From Brevibacillus sp. (GTDB lineage: Bacteria > Bacillota > Bacilli > Brevibacillales > Brevibacillaceae), in NCBI GenBank assembly GCA_017656235.1, contig JACDOF010000004.1:98594-162593 (forward strand): 64,000 bases of DNA, in the 5' to 3' direction. Position numbers and translations under genes: made by a program. Below are positions 46,684 to 53,297 of the stretch, in pieces; the stretch's first letter is position 1; each line of letters opens with the position of its first letter. The notes beneath the pieces were generated by a model. It saw only the letters and a list, made by a program, of their open reading frames with translations, did not search any database and was not told the DNA's origin.

Positions 46684-46700
46684 TTTTAGACAGTCTAAAA
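46684..46700. promoter_or_regulatory. 17-bp palindrome in the recombinase/sce7726 divergent region
   Basis: TTTTAGAC-A-GTCTAAAA, a perfect inverted repeat, located between the divergent recombinase and sce7726-like genes. Its size and place suggest an operator. The binding protein is unknown. Confidence 0.5.
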
Positions 46701-46736
46701 TAATTAATGTTTGAAACTGGAAAGGAGGTAAAGGCG

Positions 46737-47609
46737 GTGCAAAAGGATTGTGTGAGTATAATTGAGAGTCATTTTACACCTGAAGAGATCAGTTTACTCA
46801 CCAGAACCCTTTACAGCTCTTACCAACCTTTTCAATTAGATGTTCATATATGGGAAGTCATCAAAAAGGTATTACCATCAGATGTTTACTACAAAATCGA
46901 GCCTTTCAGGAAATCTGTTGTTGGACATAAAATCGTTAATGACTTGGTTATTAAGCATTATCCTGGGGAATGTACCATCAAATATCACTTTATTAAAAAT
47001 TACCTCAATCGAAAAGACGAGGTAAGTACGTTCGAGATGAACGTCGGTGCAAGTCGTTTAGACATTGGTAGAATCAATGGGAAATCATACGCTTATGAAA
47101 TAAAAACCGAGCTTGACTCGTTAGATAAACTGGATAAGCAGATACAGGATTACTCTCAGGTGTTTGAATTTGTTTACGTGGTTGTACATACCAAACATCT
47201 TCCCAAAGTATTTGAGCTAGTACCGGAGTCTTGTGGCATCATTTCGTTCCGGCAGGTTGGGAATGCATGGAAATTTCATCCAAGGCGGAAGGCAACCAGG
47301 AACGGGAATATCGACCCGGTAGCACAATTATATTGTCTAACATCAAAGGAGCTTGATCAGATGATGAAGCTCGCTGGTATTAAGGTGACACTAAAGGGAA
47401 GAGATTCTAAAGAAGGTATGTTACTGCACCATTTGTCACCTAAAAAAATAAACCACCTTTTCAAAACCATTATTAAAAAGAGGTTCCAAAAGAGGTGGGA
47501 ACATATTGGAAAAAACTTCGAAAAAATTAACCCGATTGATCTACAGATTTTCTTCAGAACCGAAGCTGACCCCTACTGGGTGTATTACAAAAATTCTTCC
47601 ATGCTATAG
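46737..47609 (+). CDS. sce7726 family protein, probable PD-(D/E)XK nuclease fold
   Basis: A 290-residue protein. A nuclease-like motif is visible: Glu100, Asp109 (SRLDIGRINGK) and Glu121-Ile-Lys123 (YAYEIKTELDSLDKL), the D-ExK arrangement of PD-(D/E)XK enzymes. The pattern agrees with the sce7726 family, which is typically encoded beside an sce7725 protein, as here. The GTG at 46737 was chosen because AAAGGAGG lies eight bases upstream; a longer frame from 46707 contains that ribosome site inside it. AT-rich compared with the chromosome. The 3' end overlaps the convergent sce7725-like gene by 25 bp. Confidence 0.75.
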   Translation: MQKDCVSIIESHFTPEEISLLTRTLYSSYQPFQLDVHIWEVIKKVLPSDVYYKIEPFRKSVVGHKIVNDLVIKHYPGECTIKYHFIKNYLNRKDEVSTFEMNVGASRLDIGRINGKSYAYEIKTELDSLDKLDKQIQDYSQVFEFVYVVVHTKHLPKVFELVPESCGIISFRQVGNAWKFHPRRKATRNGNIDPVAQLYCLTSKELDQMMKLAGIKVTLKGRDSKEGMLLHHLSPKKINHLFKTIIKKRFQKRWEHIGKNFEKINPIDLQIFFRTEADPYWVYYKNSSML

Positions 47610-48613
47610 AGGTAATGCATCATTGAAATTCTTTTCCATTTTCCTTGATGCTTTCCTGATTCTTTACCTTGAGCTATATTTTCAATTGCCCGACATCCTG
47701 GGCAATTTTTTTTGTGTTCATCACTTAATCTTTTCCATACTTCAGAATTAAGAATTGATGGAAGGATTACTGTCTCAAAAGATTCCAAAGTCTTTAATTT
47801 GCTATTGAATCCATAATAACAATTCCTTTCACCTGAGTAGTAAATAACACCTGGACTTATAGTTCCTCCCTCGGACAAAAGGTCTTTTTTTATTCCAGCA
47901 AAATCACCAAAGGCATCAAAGTCATAATCTCTATATTTTATTAGTAAACTGTTGTCTGCTTGCGTAACAGGTTGACCGTTAACAAGCCCGACGTTAGTAA
48001 TATCCATATTTAAAGCAGAACGTACTATCACAGTTACTAAATTAAATTTCTTTCTAAGTTGATTAATAGTTGCATAATGTTTACTGAAAATGTTGTTATT
48101 ATGAGGAGCTGTATCAAGGTCAAATATTAAAATGTCTTTCTGGTGAATCAGGTTTTTAATCTCATCTATTGCTTCATTAAATCCATTAAAAAAGACTCTA
48201 AATGCTAGCCTGTTAAACTTTTTTCTCAAGTTGGATGCTTCGCTTTTTATTAAAGCACCTAAATCATAAGGAAAATCAGGGTTATACGAAACAACGGGTA
48301 TAAGATTAGGATTGCCAACCAACTGATAAAAGTATTCGATTCTTTTCGCAGGATTAGTGTAAATCTGACCTAAGAAATTACGAGTTTGGCTGTTTGTATA
48401 TTTAATTTCTAAGTACATTGGAAAGTCCACCATAAAGGGAATCTCAATCTTACTAAACTCGAGACGATAAAGATCTTGGAAATTCTCTTTTTGGTTTGCA
48501 CGAGGTTTTTCTTTAACAATTTCAATCAATGGCATTATTTTCCTTGAAAGTCTAACTGACATTAGTGCCATTTTTTCTTCTTGTCTATACCGTAAAACTG
48601 GTACATAATTCAT
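47585..48613 (-). CDS. sce7725/beta family protein
   Basis: A 342-residue protein beginning MNYVPVLRYRQEEKMALMSV, with PLIEIVKEK, FMVDFPMYLE, DILIFDLDTAPH and TISPGVIYYSGERNCYYG, fitting the sce7725 family related to the phage T4 beta protein. The mixed alpha/beta pattern with conserved PxxE near the start suggests a TIM-barrel-like fold. A CPGC pair occurs near the end. The ATG at 48613 follows AGGGAGAG. It is in line with the HEPN-like, ImmA-like and repressor genes and convergent with its sce7726 partner. Biochemical role unknown. Confidence 0.75.
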   Translation of the reverse strand: MNYVPVLRYRQEEKMALMSVRLSRKIMPLIEIVKEKPRANQKENFQDLYRLEFSKIEIPFMVDFPMYLEIKYTNSQTRNFLGQIYTNPAKRIEYFYQLVGNPNLIPVVSYNPDFPYDLGALIKSEASNLRKKFNRLAFRVFFNGFNEAIDEIKNLIHQKDILIFDLDTAPHNNNIFSKHYATINQLRKKFNLVTVIVRSALNMDITNVGLVNGQPVTQADNSLLIKYRDYDFDAFGDFAGIKKDLLSEGGTISPGVIYYSGERNCYYGFNSKLKTLESFETVILPSILNSEVWKRLSDEHKKNCPGCRAIENIAQGKESGKHQGKWKRISMMHYLYSMEEFL

Positions 48614-48630
48614 ACACAATCTCTCCCTTA

Positions 48631-49338
48631 CTATTTTAACTTTTCCGCGATTTCATATATTCGTTCATAATACACAGTGATTCTTCGTTTACCGCTTGGC
48701 GTCTTTCCTCTTAAATAGAAACCTACATTAATTACTCGCTTACAATTTATCCCAAGTCCAAGATTTTGTGGGCCTTCAACAATTAATAACGCACGGTTCA
48801 TGGAATCAGAGGAGCTTCTGCTCATATGAGCGATATAGTTTCTGATGGCTTTAAGTGCGTCAAGTAAATTGCGGTCATCTTCAGTCAATCTAGCGAATTT
48901 TATTGCATCAGAGTGAACCAAGTAGTTTCTTGCTTTTGCTATCAAATCTTTAGATTTTTTATAACTAATGTTAAACCCGCCTATGTACTCTTCTAATTTT
49001 TTTAATGAAAGATGTTTGGGAAGGTTAATGCTAGTATACTCAAAAGCATAACGACTAAATTGTTCTTCCGCAATTTTAAGTGCTTGCTCCCTTATATACT
49101 GATTAAATTGGGTACTATTTGTATTAATATATGCCAAGAAAATGTCGTTCACAAATCGTTCCCATTTTACACCCAAATTAAAAAAAGTTTGCTCCGATAA
49201 TGTATTTAGAAGAGAAATTTTAGAACTAACTGAAGATCGTTCGATCGAAGATACCATAAGGGGATAATAAAATTCAAATAATTGTTTTATTTCTTCTTGA
49301 AACTCTTTAACGACGTTTTTAGGATTAGATTTTCTCAT
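48631..49338 (-). CDS. HEPN-like protein of unknown function
   Basis: A 235-residue, mostly helical protein. Two RN-x3-H motifs occur: Arg137-His142 (ARNYLVHSD) and Arg166-His171 (IRNYIAHMS). The Rx4-6H motif is the RNase centre of HEPN domains in toxin and defence proteins. The C-terminal part is beta-rich with many Arg and Lys. It starts 17 bp after the ImmA-like gene ends and is followed 17 bp later by the sce7725-like gene, so these probably form one transcript. The HEPN assignment rests on the motif and helical context; confirmation needs structure-based comparison. Confidence 0.55.
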   Translation of the reverse strand: MRKSNPKNVVKEFQEEIKQLFEFYYPLMVSSIERSSVSSKISLLNTLSEQTFFNLGVKWERFVNDIFLAYINTNSTQFNQYIREQALKIAEEQFSRYAFEYTSINLPKHLSLKKLEEYIGGFNISYKKSKDLIAKARNYLVHSDAIKFARLTEDDRNLLDALKAIRNYIAHMSRSSSDSMNRALLIVEGPQNLGLGINCKRVINVGFYLRGKTPSGKRRITVYYERIYEIAEKLK

Positions 49339-49354
49339 GTCTAATCACCATTAG

Positions 49355-49909
49355 TTAGCACTTCATCCACTTGATATAACCAAAACCTTCCTTTGACCTC
49401 GCGATAGCATCGGCCTTCTCCGGGAAAATCAGGGCCAACCGATAATACACGAACGATTCGGAAACGAGGAACTCGTCTGCAAGCATCGAAATGTCCACCG
49501 GCTGGTCGTATGATATGACCACCTTTTTGAGCATTTTCAATGGCATGTACAGGTAAGCTGAGAAGTTCTTTGCCTGCCTCTCCTGATGAGCGTGGATCTC
49601 CTTAGTTGTTTGCATTTGGGAGATATTATGCAGGTATAAGTGGGCAAATTCCTCACCGGCCAGTTCTTTGAATTTTATGTAGTCCAATCCCGGGGGAATA
49701 TAAATATACCCTCTCCGAAACCCCGTACATACTGAGTATGCAAGATCTGGTTGCGGAGAGGGTTTAATAAAGATTTTGTAGTATGCGCATATTTCTTCGA
49801 TGTCAATTTGATCGGGATACTTATAATTGAATTTGTCTAGGACGTGATTCGCACGTTCCTCCATCATGTTGACTTTTCGATGGAGTGGAAGAATGTCGGC
49901 GATTATCAA
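49355..49909 (-). CDS. ImmA/IrrE-like protein with altered HExxH motif
   Basis: A 184-residue protein of the ImmA/IrrE metallopeptidase family, which in ICEBs1 and phages cleaves the partner repressor. In the usual HExxH position it reads GEEFAHLYLH (residues 85-94): the first His is Glu86, while Glu87, His90 and His94 remain. Catalysis as known would be impaired. TTG start at 49909, three bases after the repressor's stop, using its GGAGG. An internal Met at residue 15 is another possible start. Directly follows the XRE repressor gene, the standard partner pair. Confidence 0.82.
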   Translation of the reverse strand: MIIADILPLHRKVNMMEERANHVLDKFNYKYPDQIDIEEICAYYKIFIKPSPQPDLAYSVCTGFRRGYIYIPPGLDYIKFKELAGEEFAHLYLHNISQMQTTKEIHAHQERQAKNFSAYLYMPLKMLKKVVISYDQPVDISMLADEFLVSESFVYYRLALIFPEKADAIARSKEGFGYIKWMKC

Positions 49910-49911
49910 GG

Positions 49912-50331
49912 TTAATCCTCCGGTTCTTCATCGTTGTCGTTTTCCAAGTCTTCTTTTATAAACTCCCACATCTTGATGACCTTTTTGATCTTGGATGGAT
50001 CAGAAGCAAGGTCGTTGAAAAAGATGGGGTATTTTCTCATTTCTTCAAGGACTTGTCGTTCCTTTTGGGTAAGAAGCATTTGTTCCCGATCTTTATATCT
50101 TATGCCGTCCACTTCGACTTTTGGAGGTGAGGGATCGTTAGTGCGACCGAGAAGATAGTCAACAGTAACATCGAAAAAATCAGCAAGTTTTTGGAGTGTT
50201 TCGTTGTCCGGTTCGCTTTGATTATTTTCATATTTTGCGTAACCTTGCCTTGTTAAACCAAGGAATTCGGCCATAGTTTGCTGTGTTATTCCTTTGCCTT
50301 TTCTTAAGGATTTCAGCCTTTGAGGAAACAT
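49912..50331 (-). CDS. XRE-family (CI/ImmR-like) repressor
   Basis: A 139-residue protein with an N-terminal helix-turn-helix ([37 protein letters not shown]) and a C-terminal acidic, helical domain. It resembles ImmR of ICEBs1 and phage repressors. The ATG follows AAAGGTGAC. The gene diverges from a second small HTH gene, with four matching 15-bp palindromes between them, so it very likely represses both promoters. It is followed by the ImmA-like protein that would relieve repression. Confidence 0.88.
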   Translation of the reverse strand: MFPQRLKSLRKGKGITQQTMAEFLGLTRQGYAKYENNQSEPDNETLQKLADFFDVTVDYLLGRTNDPSPPKVEVDGIRYKDREQMLLTQKERQVLEEMRKYPIFFNDLASDPSKIKKVIKMWEFIKEDLENDNDEEPED

Positions 50332-50364
50332 GAATAGTCACCTTTCTTATACAGCCATATTTGT

Positions 50365-50393
50365 ATTATACAGCAACAATAAGTTGCATAAAA
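50365..50393 (-). promoter_or_regulatory. Leftward promoter of the repressor operon
   Basis: On the minus strand a perfect TATAAT (50370-50365) with a weak TTTTAT (50393-50388) 17 bp upstream. Operator 1 (50373-50387) fills the spacer, so a bound repressor would block RNA polymerase (autoregulation). Confidence 0.6.
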
Positions 50394-50477
50394 TAAAAGC
50401 AATAAAAAGTTGCAAATTCCGATTGACAGCAACTGTTAGTTGCGTATAATAATAATTAACGAGCAACCATCAGTTGC
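50373..50477. promoter_or_regulatory. Four 15-bp repressor operators (GCAAC-N5-GTTGC)
   Basis: Copies at 50373-50387, 50399-50413 (one arm GCAAT), 50429-50443 and 50463-50477, all with the same inverted pattern. Centre-to-centre distances are 26, 30 and 34 bp, growing by four. They cover both divergent promoters. A fifth copy lies at 50707-50721. Confidence 0.88.
50423..50450 (+). promoter_or_regulatory. Rightward promoter for the second HTH gene
   Basis: TTGACA at 50423-50428 and TATAAT at 50445-50450, spacer 16 bp, both perfect. Operator 3 (50429-50443) sits in the spacer, so the promoter is probably repressed in the quiet state. Confidence 0.8.
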
Positions 50478-50495
50478 TAATAGGATGGTGATTTG

Positions 50496-50744
50496 ATGAC
50501 TAAAGAAGAACTTACGGCGCTACTGGTTGAGGCTAGAAAGCGTAAAAGGTTATCACAGGAGCAAGTGGTCTTATTAACGAACCATATTATTACCAGGCAA
50601 TACTACGGTATGATTGAAAATGGAGAAAGAAGACCATCAGTAGAGGTAGCAAAAGCACTATCTAAGGTTCTTGGGATTAAATGGACAGTTTTTTTTGATG
50701 TAAAAAGCAACCAACGGTTGCCTGATAAATCTAAACCCGCCTAA
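50496..50744 (+). CDS. Small XRE-family regulator (Cro-like)
   Basis: An 82-residue helix-turn-helix protein (LVEARKRKRLSQEQVVLLTNHIITRQYYGMIENGERRPS), the size and place of a Cro or early regulator divergent from a CI-like repressor. ATG at 50496 after AGGATGGTG; a TTG codon directly before it could also serve. Near its 3' end is a fifth copy of the operator repeat. Confidence 0.82.
   Translation: MTKEELTALLVEARKRKRLSQEQVVLLTNHIITRQYYGMIENGERRPSVEVAKALSKVLGIKWTVFFDVKSNQRLPDKSKPA
50707..50721. promoter_or_regulatory. Fifth operator copy inside the Cro-like gene
   Basis: GCAAC-CAACG-GTTGC, a perfect match to the inverted pattern of the four operators between the divergent promoters, 24 bp before the stop codon of the small HTH gene. 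Its distance from the others (about 240 bp) would allow DNA looping or a roadblock to elongation. Confidence 0.7.
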
Positions 50745-50865
50745 AAGAAAGATCCGCATTGGTGATTACGGCAGAGGTGCTTTCAAGATCCAGTTTAACT
50801 GCTAAAAAAGCAGTCCCGTCCATGTGTCCCGCCAGCATATGAGTTATGGGAGAGGGGGTGGTTGT

Positions 50866-51039
50866 GTGGCACGAAAACCAAAGCCAATCACGGTACTGCC
50901 GCACAAAGTCTACATCAAAGCAACGGGCGAGACAGTGGATATGACCCCGGAACTTCGCAAACAGGTCAGCAAGAAATGTGCAGATATCCTATTCCGATGG
51001 GCTAAAGGCGAAGTCATGAAAGAATTGGGCATCGGTTGA
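50866..51039 (+). CDS. Small protein of unknown function
   Basis: A 57-residue frame (VARKPKPITVLPHKVYIKA at its start, then VDMTPELRKQVSKKCADILF and KGEVMKELGIG). The GTG at 50866 follows GAGGGGG; an ATG at 50839 gives a longer version. Basic N-terminus and helical C-terminus. Small proteins of this type sit after the early regulator in phage-like elements. Probably the beginning of the right-going operon. Confidence 0.5.
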   Translation: MARKPKPITVLPHKVYIKATGETVDMTPELRKQVSKKCADILFRWAKGEVMKELGIG

Positions 51040-51079
51040 TCCGCTGCCAATTGAACAACCCAGAAAGGAGGAAAAAACA

Positions 51080-51286
51080 ATGCCCGTCCCTCAAACGCAG
51101 CCGCATAGGCATTTAACCAGAGGTGATGAATCCGTGAAGTACGACATGACCCTTAGGATTGGCAACACCACGGTCAATATCGTCGCCCCACCGCCTATGA
51201 CGGAAGAGGAGAAAGAGCGAATCTTGGATGAGTTCCACGCTGCCGGATGGGCGATCCTCGAAGAGCTTGATGAGAAGGCCGGGTAA
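51080..51286 (+). CDS. Small protein of unknown function
   Basis: A 68-residue frame with a strong ribosome site AAAGGAGG 9 nt before the ATG. Central beta-like stretch (YDMTLRIGNTTVNIVAPPPM) and a helical acidic end (TEEEKERILDEFHAAGWAIL). Forty bases after the preceding small gene, so probably co-transcribed. No family recognised. Confidence 0.6.
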   Translation: MPVPQTQPHRHLTRGDESVKYDMTLRIGNTTVNIVAPPPMTEEEKERILDEFHAAGWAILEELDEKAG

Positions 51287-51515
51287 CCCCGGCAGAGTGG
51301 ACAATCCTTACTCAGCTTCAAGATTCATATATATCTTCTGATGCAGAAGCGCGAAAAACTATGTCAGAAGTAAATCAACTGCTTAGATATGGATATTAGC
51401 AAATATTATATCAAACCAAGCCTGACTCAATGGTAGATAAGTTTACAAAATCACAAAGAGTAATCAGAGATTTCCGGGCTGTACTCGGAAAATGGATTAG
51501 TTGCGTGATCGGAAC

Positions 51516-51529
51516 AGAACATATGTTCT
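51516..51529. promoter_or_regulatory. Perfect palindrome resembling a LexA box
   Basis: AGAAC-ATAT-GTTCT. The core GAAC-N4-GTTC matches the B. subtilis LexA consensus CGAACRNRYGTTCG except for the outermost bases. It is 10 bp before a set of hairpins and has no clear gene start next to it. Confidence 0.4.
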
Positions 51530-51538
51530 TGTTTATGT

Positions 51539-51687
51539 CGGAGGTTCGTCTCCGCACAGGCGGCACAGCATAGTTTGTGCTGCGTGTGGGGTGGACGAGG
51601 TTCCATCCATGTCCCTTGATAAATGAGTGTTGTGTACGCTCCATATTGGCCCGAATGGTTATGCTGAAGCAATTTTAGTGCTTTTTT
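51539..51687 (+). ncRNA. Candidate structured RNA: three abutting hairpins plus terminator
   Basis: Hairpin 1 is CGGAG-GTTCGT-CTCCG (51539-51554). Hairpin 2 pairs CACAGGCGGCACA with TGTGCTGCGTGTG (51555-51588, 13 bp, one mismatch, one G-U). Hairpin 3 pairs GGGTGGA with TCCATCC (51589-51608, one G-U). No unpaired base separates them. A small terminator, AAGCA-N7-TGCTT with TTTT, ends at 51687. No protein frame in the region is convincing. Identity unknown; no covariance evidence is available here. Confidence 0.4.
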
Positions 51688-51971
51688 CCGCATAGCCTGT
51701 ATGAAGGAGACAGTGGCCGTGAATGGCTCTGGTAATGCTTTTTCAAGAGTTGCCAAGACCTGCATGTGCAGCGAGCGACGCGAAAAAGCCGCTTACCATC
51801 CCTGGGTGGCACCAGTGCGGCATTGCGACGACCCGGTTGATTACGTTCAGGCTGACTACCTGATGAATCAACCGGCGAGCGATCGGGACAGTAACTCCTA
51901 GCTGTTTCCGCCGTCGTCATCGTTTCTTCACGATTCTTTCATATCCAACATCACGAAGAGTTTTTACCCTG
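51688..51971. other. Gene-poor stretch; nothing supportable
   Basis: An open frame at 51701-51901 on the plus strand and one on the minus strand (51675-51920) overlap. Neither has a ribosome site, family motif or convincing composition. It may hold a decayed gene. Confidence 0.4.
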
Positions 51972-52003
51972 CACAGATGGCACATTACGATGTACCATCT
52001 GTG
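51972..52003. promoter_or_regulatory. Inverted repeat upstream of the 150-residue protein gene
   Basis: CACAGATGG-c-ACAT, a TACG loop, ATGT-a-CCATCTGTG: a 13-bp stem with one mismatch, 42 bp before the start of the next gene. A second small GGATGG/CCATCC hairpin follows at once. Could be an operator, a leader hairpin or a transcript end; no T run follows. Confidence 0.5.
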
Positions 52004-52045
52004 GATGGTTGAAATCCATCCTGATAGCGGAAAGGAGGTACAGGG

Positions 52046-52498
52046 ATGGAATATTCTCGTAAAGAGAGCTGGACAAAAGAAATGCTTCTTGAAACACTTC
52101 CTTACTATACTGTTCTCAAAGAAGACGAAAAGAAGAGCTTTGATCTTCTATGGCAGGCGAAGCTAGATTGCGAGAAGACACGGGGAGCCATCATCAGTCC
52201 AGTTAATAAAGAAAAACAGGTTCAGATACGTGGACAAGAGCCATTTAACGTAAAAAAGTATCTTCAAGAACAAGGCTTTAATCTGGCCATTGCGGAAAAG
52301 ATGGTACAACGTGCCGAAACCTTTATCACCAGTTTGGAAACGGCATTAAACCGAAACCTGACAAACCAGGAAAAACGAAAACTAAGCTGGTTAGCGACGT
52401 GTGACTGGGAGACATGCGACGTTATGCAAGGAATGTTTCAGGAATTAGCCTCCGGACACCAATGGACACGGCAAGCCCGGTATGACAGAGAGAGATAA
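52046..52498 (+). CDS. Hypothetical protein, 150 residues
   Basis: Soluble, charged and mainly helical, with four Trp in the sequence and a Cys-Trp-Cys patch (SWLATCDWETCDVMQGMF). The ATG follows a near-ideal GGAAAGGAGG. Not recognised. It lies between the small early genes of the element and the MazEF pair; codon use is less GC-rich than in the chromosome part. Confidence 0.65.
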   Translation: MEYSRKESWTKEMLLETLPYYTVLKEDEKKSFDLLWQAKLDCEKTRGAIISPVNKEKQVQIRGQEPFNVKKYLQEQGFNLAIAEKMVQRAETFITSLETALNRNLTNQEKRKLSWLATCDWETCDVMQGMFQELASGHQWTRQARYDRER

Positions 52499-52587
52499 TT
52501 GGCAACTTCAAATCCAACACAATCGACTGTCACGGATAGCTTTCTGCCTATTTGAGGAGGTGGTCAGACGGATTTCCTCTCATCCCC

Positions 52588-52627
52588 TTGAACAAAAACA
52601 CGCGATGAGTATATACTATGTATATAC
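52588..52627 (+). promoter_or_regulatory. Promoter and palindromic operator of mazEF
   Basis: TTGAAC at 52588-52593, 18 bp, TATACT at 52612-52617. Over the -10 box lies GTATATAC-TAT-GTATATAC (52609-52627), where each half is itself a palindrome. The E. coli mazEF operator also contains alternating palindromes of TATATAC type. MazE autoregulation is therefore likely. Confidence 0.6.
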
Positions 52628-52642
52628 GTAACGGAAGGGGAT

Positions 52643-52876
52643 GTGACCTTGTACCAGGTTCAGAAATGGGGGAATAGCTTGGGTGTACGGATACCGATGG
52701 CATTGGCCAAAAAGCTCGGGCTGTCTGAAGGGACGCCCATTGACTTTGAAATCGTTATGGATGGACTGCTCATCCGGCGCAAACAGCAGCTGGAAGAATT
52801 GTTGGAGCAAGTAACGCCGGAAAATCTGCATCGGGAAGTAGATACAGGCGGTCCGGAAGGGAATGAAGCATGGTAG
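52643..52876 (+). CDS. MazE-like antitoxin (AbrB/SpoVT fold)
   Basis: A 77-residue protein. The swapped-hairpin DNA-binding motif is clear at the start (VQKWGNSLGVRIPMALAKKLGLSEGTPIDFEI); the acidic tail (LEELLEQVTPENLHREVDTG) would wrap the toxin. GTG start after GGAAGGGGAT. It overlaps the toxin gene by 7 bp, which couples their translation. Confidence 0.93.
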   Translation: MTLYQVQKWGNSLGVRIPMALAKKLGLSEGTPIDFEIVMDGLLIRRKQQLEELLEQVTPENLHREVDTGGPEGNEAW

Positions 52877-53208
52877 CACGGTACGTTCCAGAGCGTGGTC
52901 ATGTGGTTTGGCTCCAGTTTACTCCGCAGGCAGGCCACGAGCAAGCGGGAAGGCGCCCGGCCTTGGTGGTCTCTCCCGGGATGTATAACGGAAAGGTAGG
53001 GCTTGCGCTTTTTTGCCCGGTCACGTCAAAACAAAAAGGGTATCCATTTGAAGTGGCGTTACCGGTGGATTTACCCATTAGCGGTGTGATCTTGGCCGAT
53101 CAGGTGAAAAGCCTGGACTGGCAGGCTCGTCAAGCCACATACATTTGTACAGCTCCGGATGACGTTATACAGGAGGTACTGGAGAAAATCAATCTACTGG
53201 TGTCTTGA
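52870..53208 (+). CDS. MazF/PemK-type endoribonuclease toxin
   Basis: A 112-residue protein with the family core: RGHVVWLQFTPQAGHEQAGRRPALVVSP at the start, LFCPVTSKQKGYPFEV and VILADQVKSLDW. MazF toxins cut mRNA at short sequences when MazE is lost. The pair may stabilise the element. A terminator begins at the stop codon. Confidence 0.93.
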   Translation: MVARYVPERGHVVWLQFTPQAGHEQAGRRPALVVSPGMYNGKVGLALFCPVTSKQKGYPFEVALPVDLPISGVILADQVKSLDWQARQATYICTAPDDVIQEVLEKINLLVS

Positions 53209-53231
53209 GGGAGGATTCGTCCTCCCTTTTC
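53209..53231 (+). terminator. Terminator after mazF
   Basis: GGGAGGA-TTCG-TCCTCCC (53209-53226) followed by TTTT. A perfect 7-bp stem with a stable TTCG loop, directly after the stop codon; it isolates mazEF from the pilus locus. Confidence 0.9.
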
Positions 53232-53297
53232 CATTGTGGAGAAGCGTTCCCCTATGGGGGATCGGACTCGTTTGTATCAAAGGAGAGATGGAATCGG

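Noticed and set aside
50373..50477. Repeated 15-bp units considered as a CRISPR array
   Set aside because: Units are palindromic operators between divergent repressor promoters, with short uneven spacing; no cas genes.
51701..51901. 66-codon plus-strand frame in the element
   Set aside because: No ribosome site or promoter, overlapped by other frames; cannot be told from chance.
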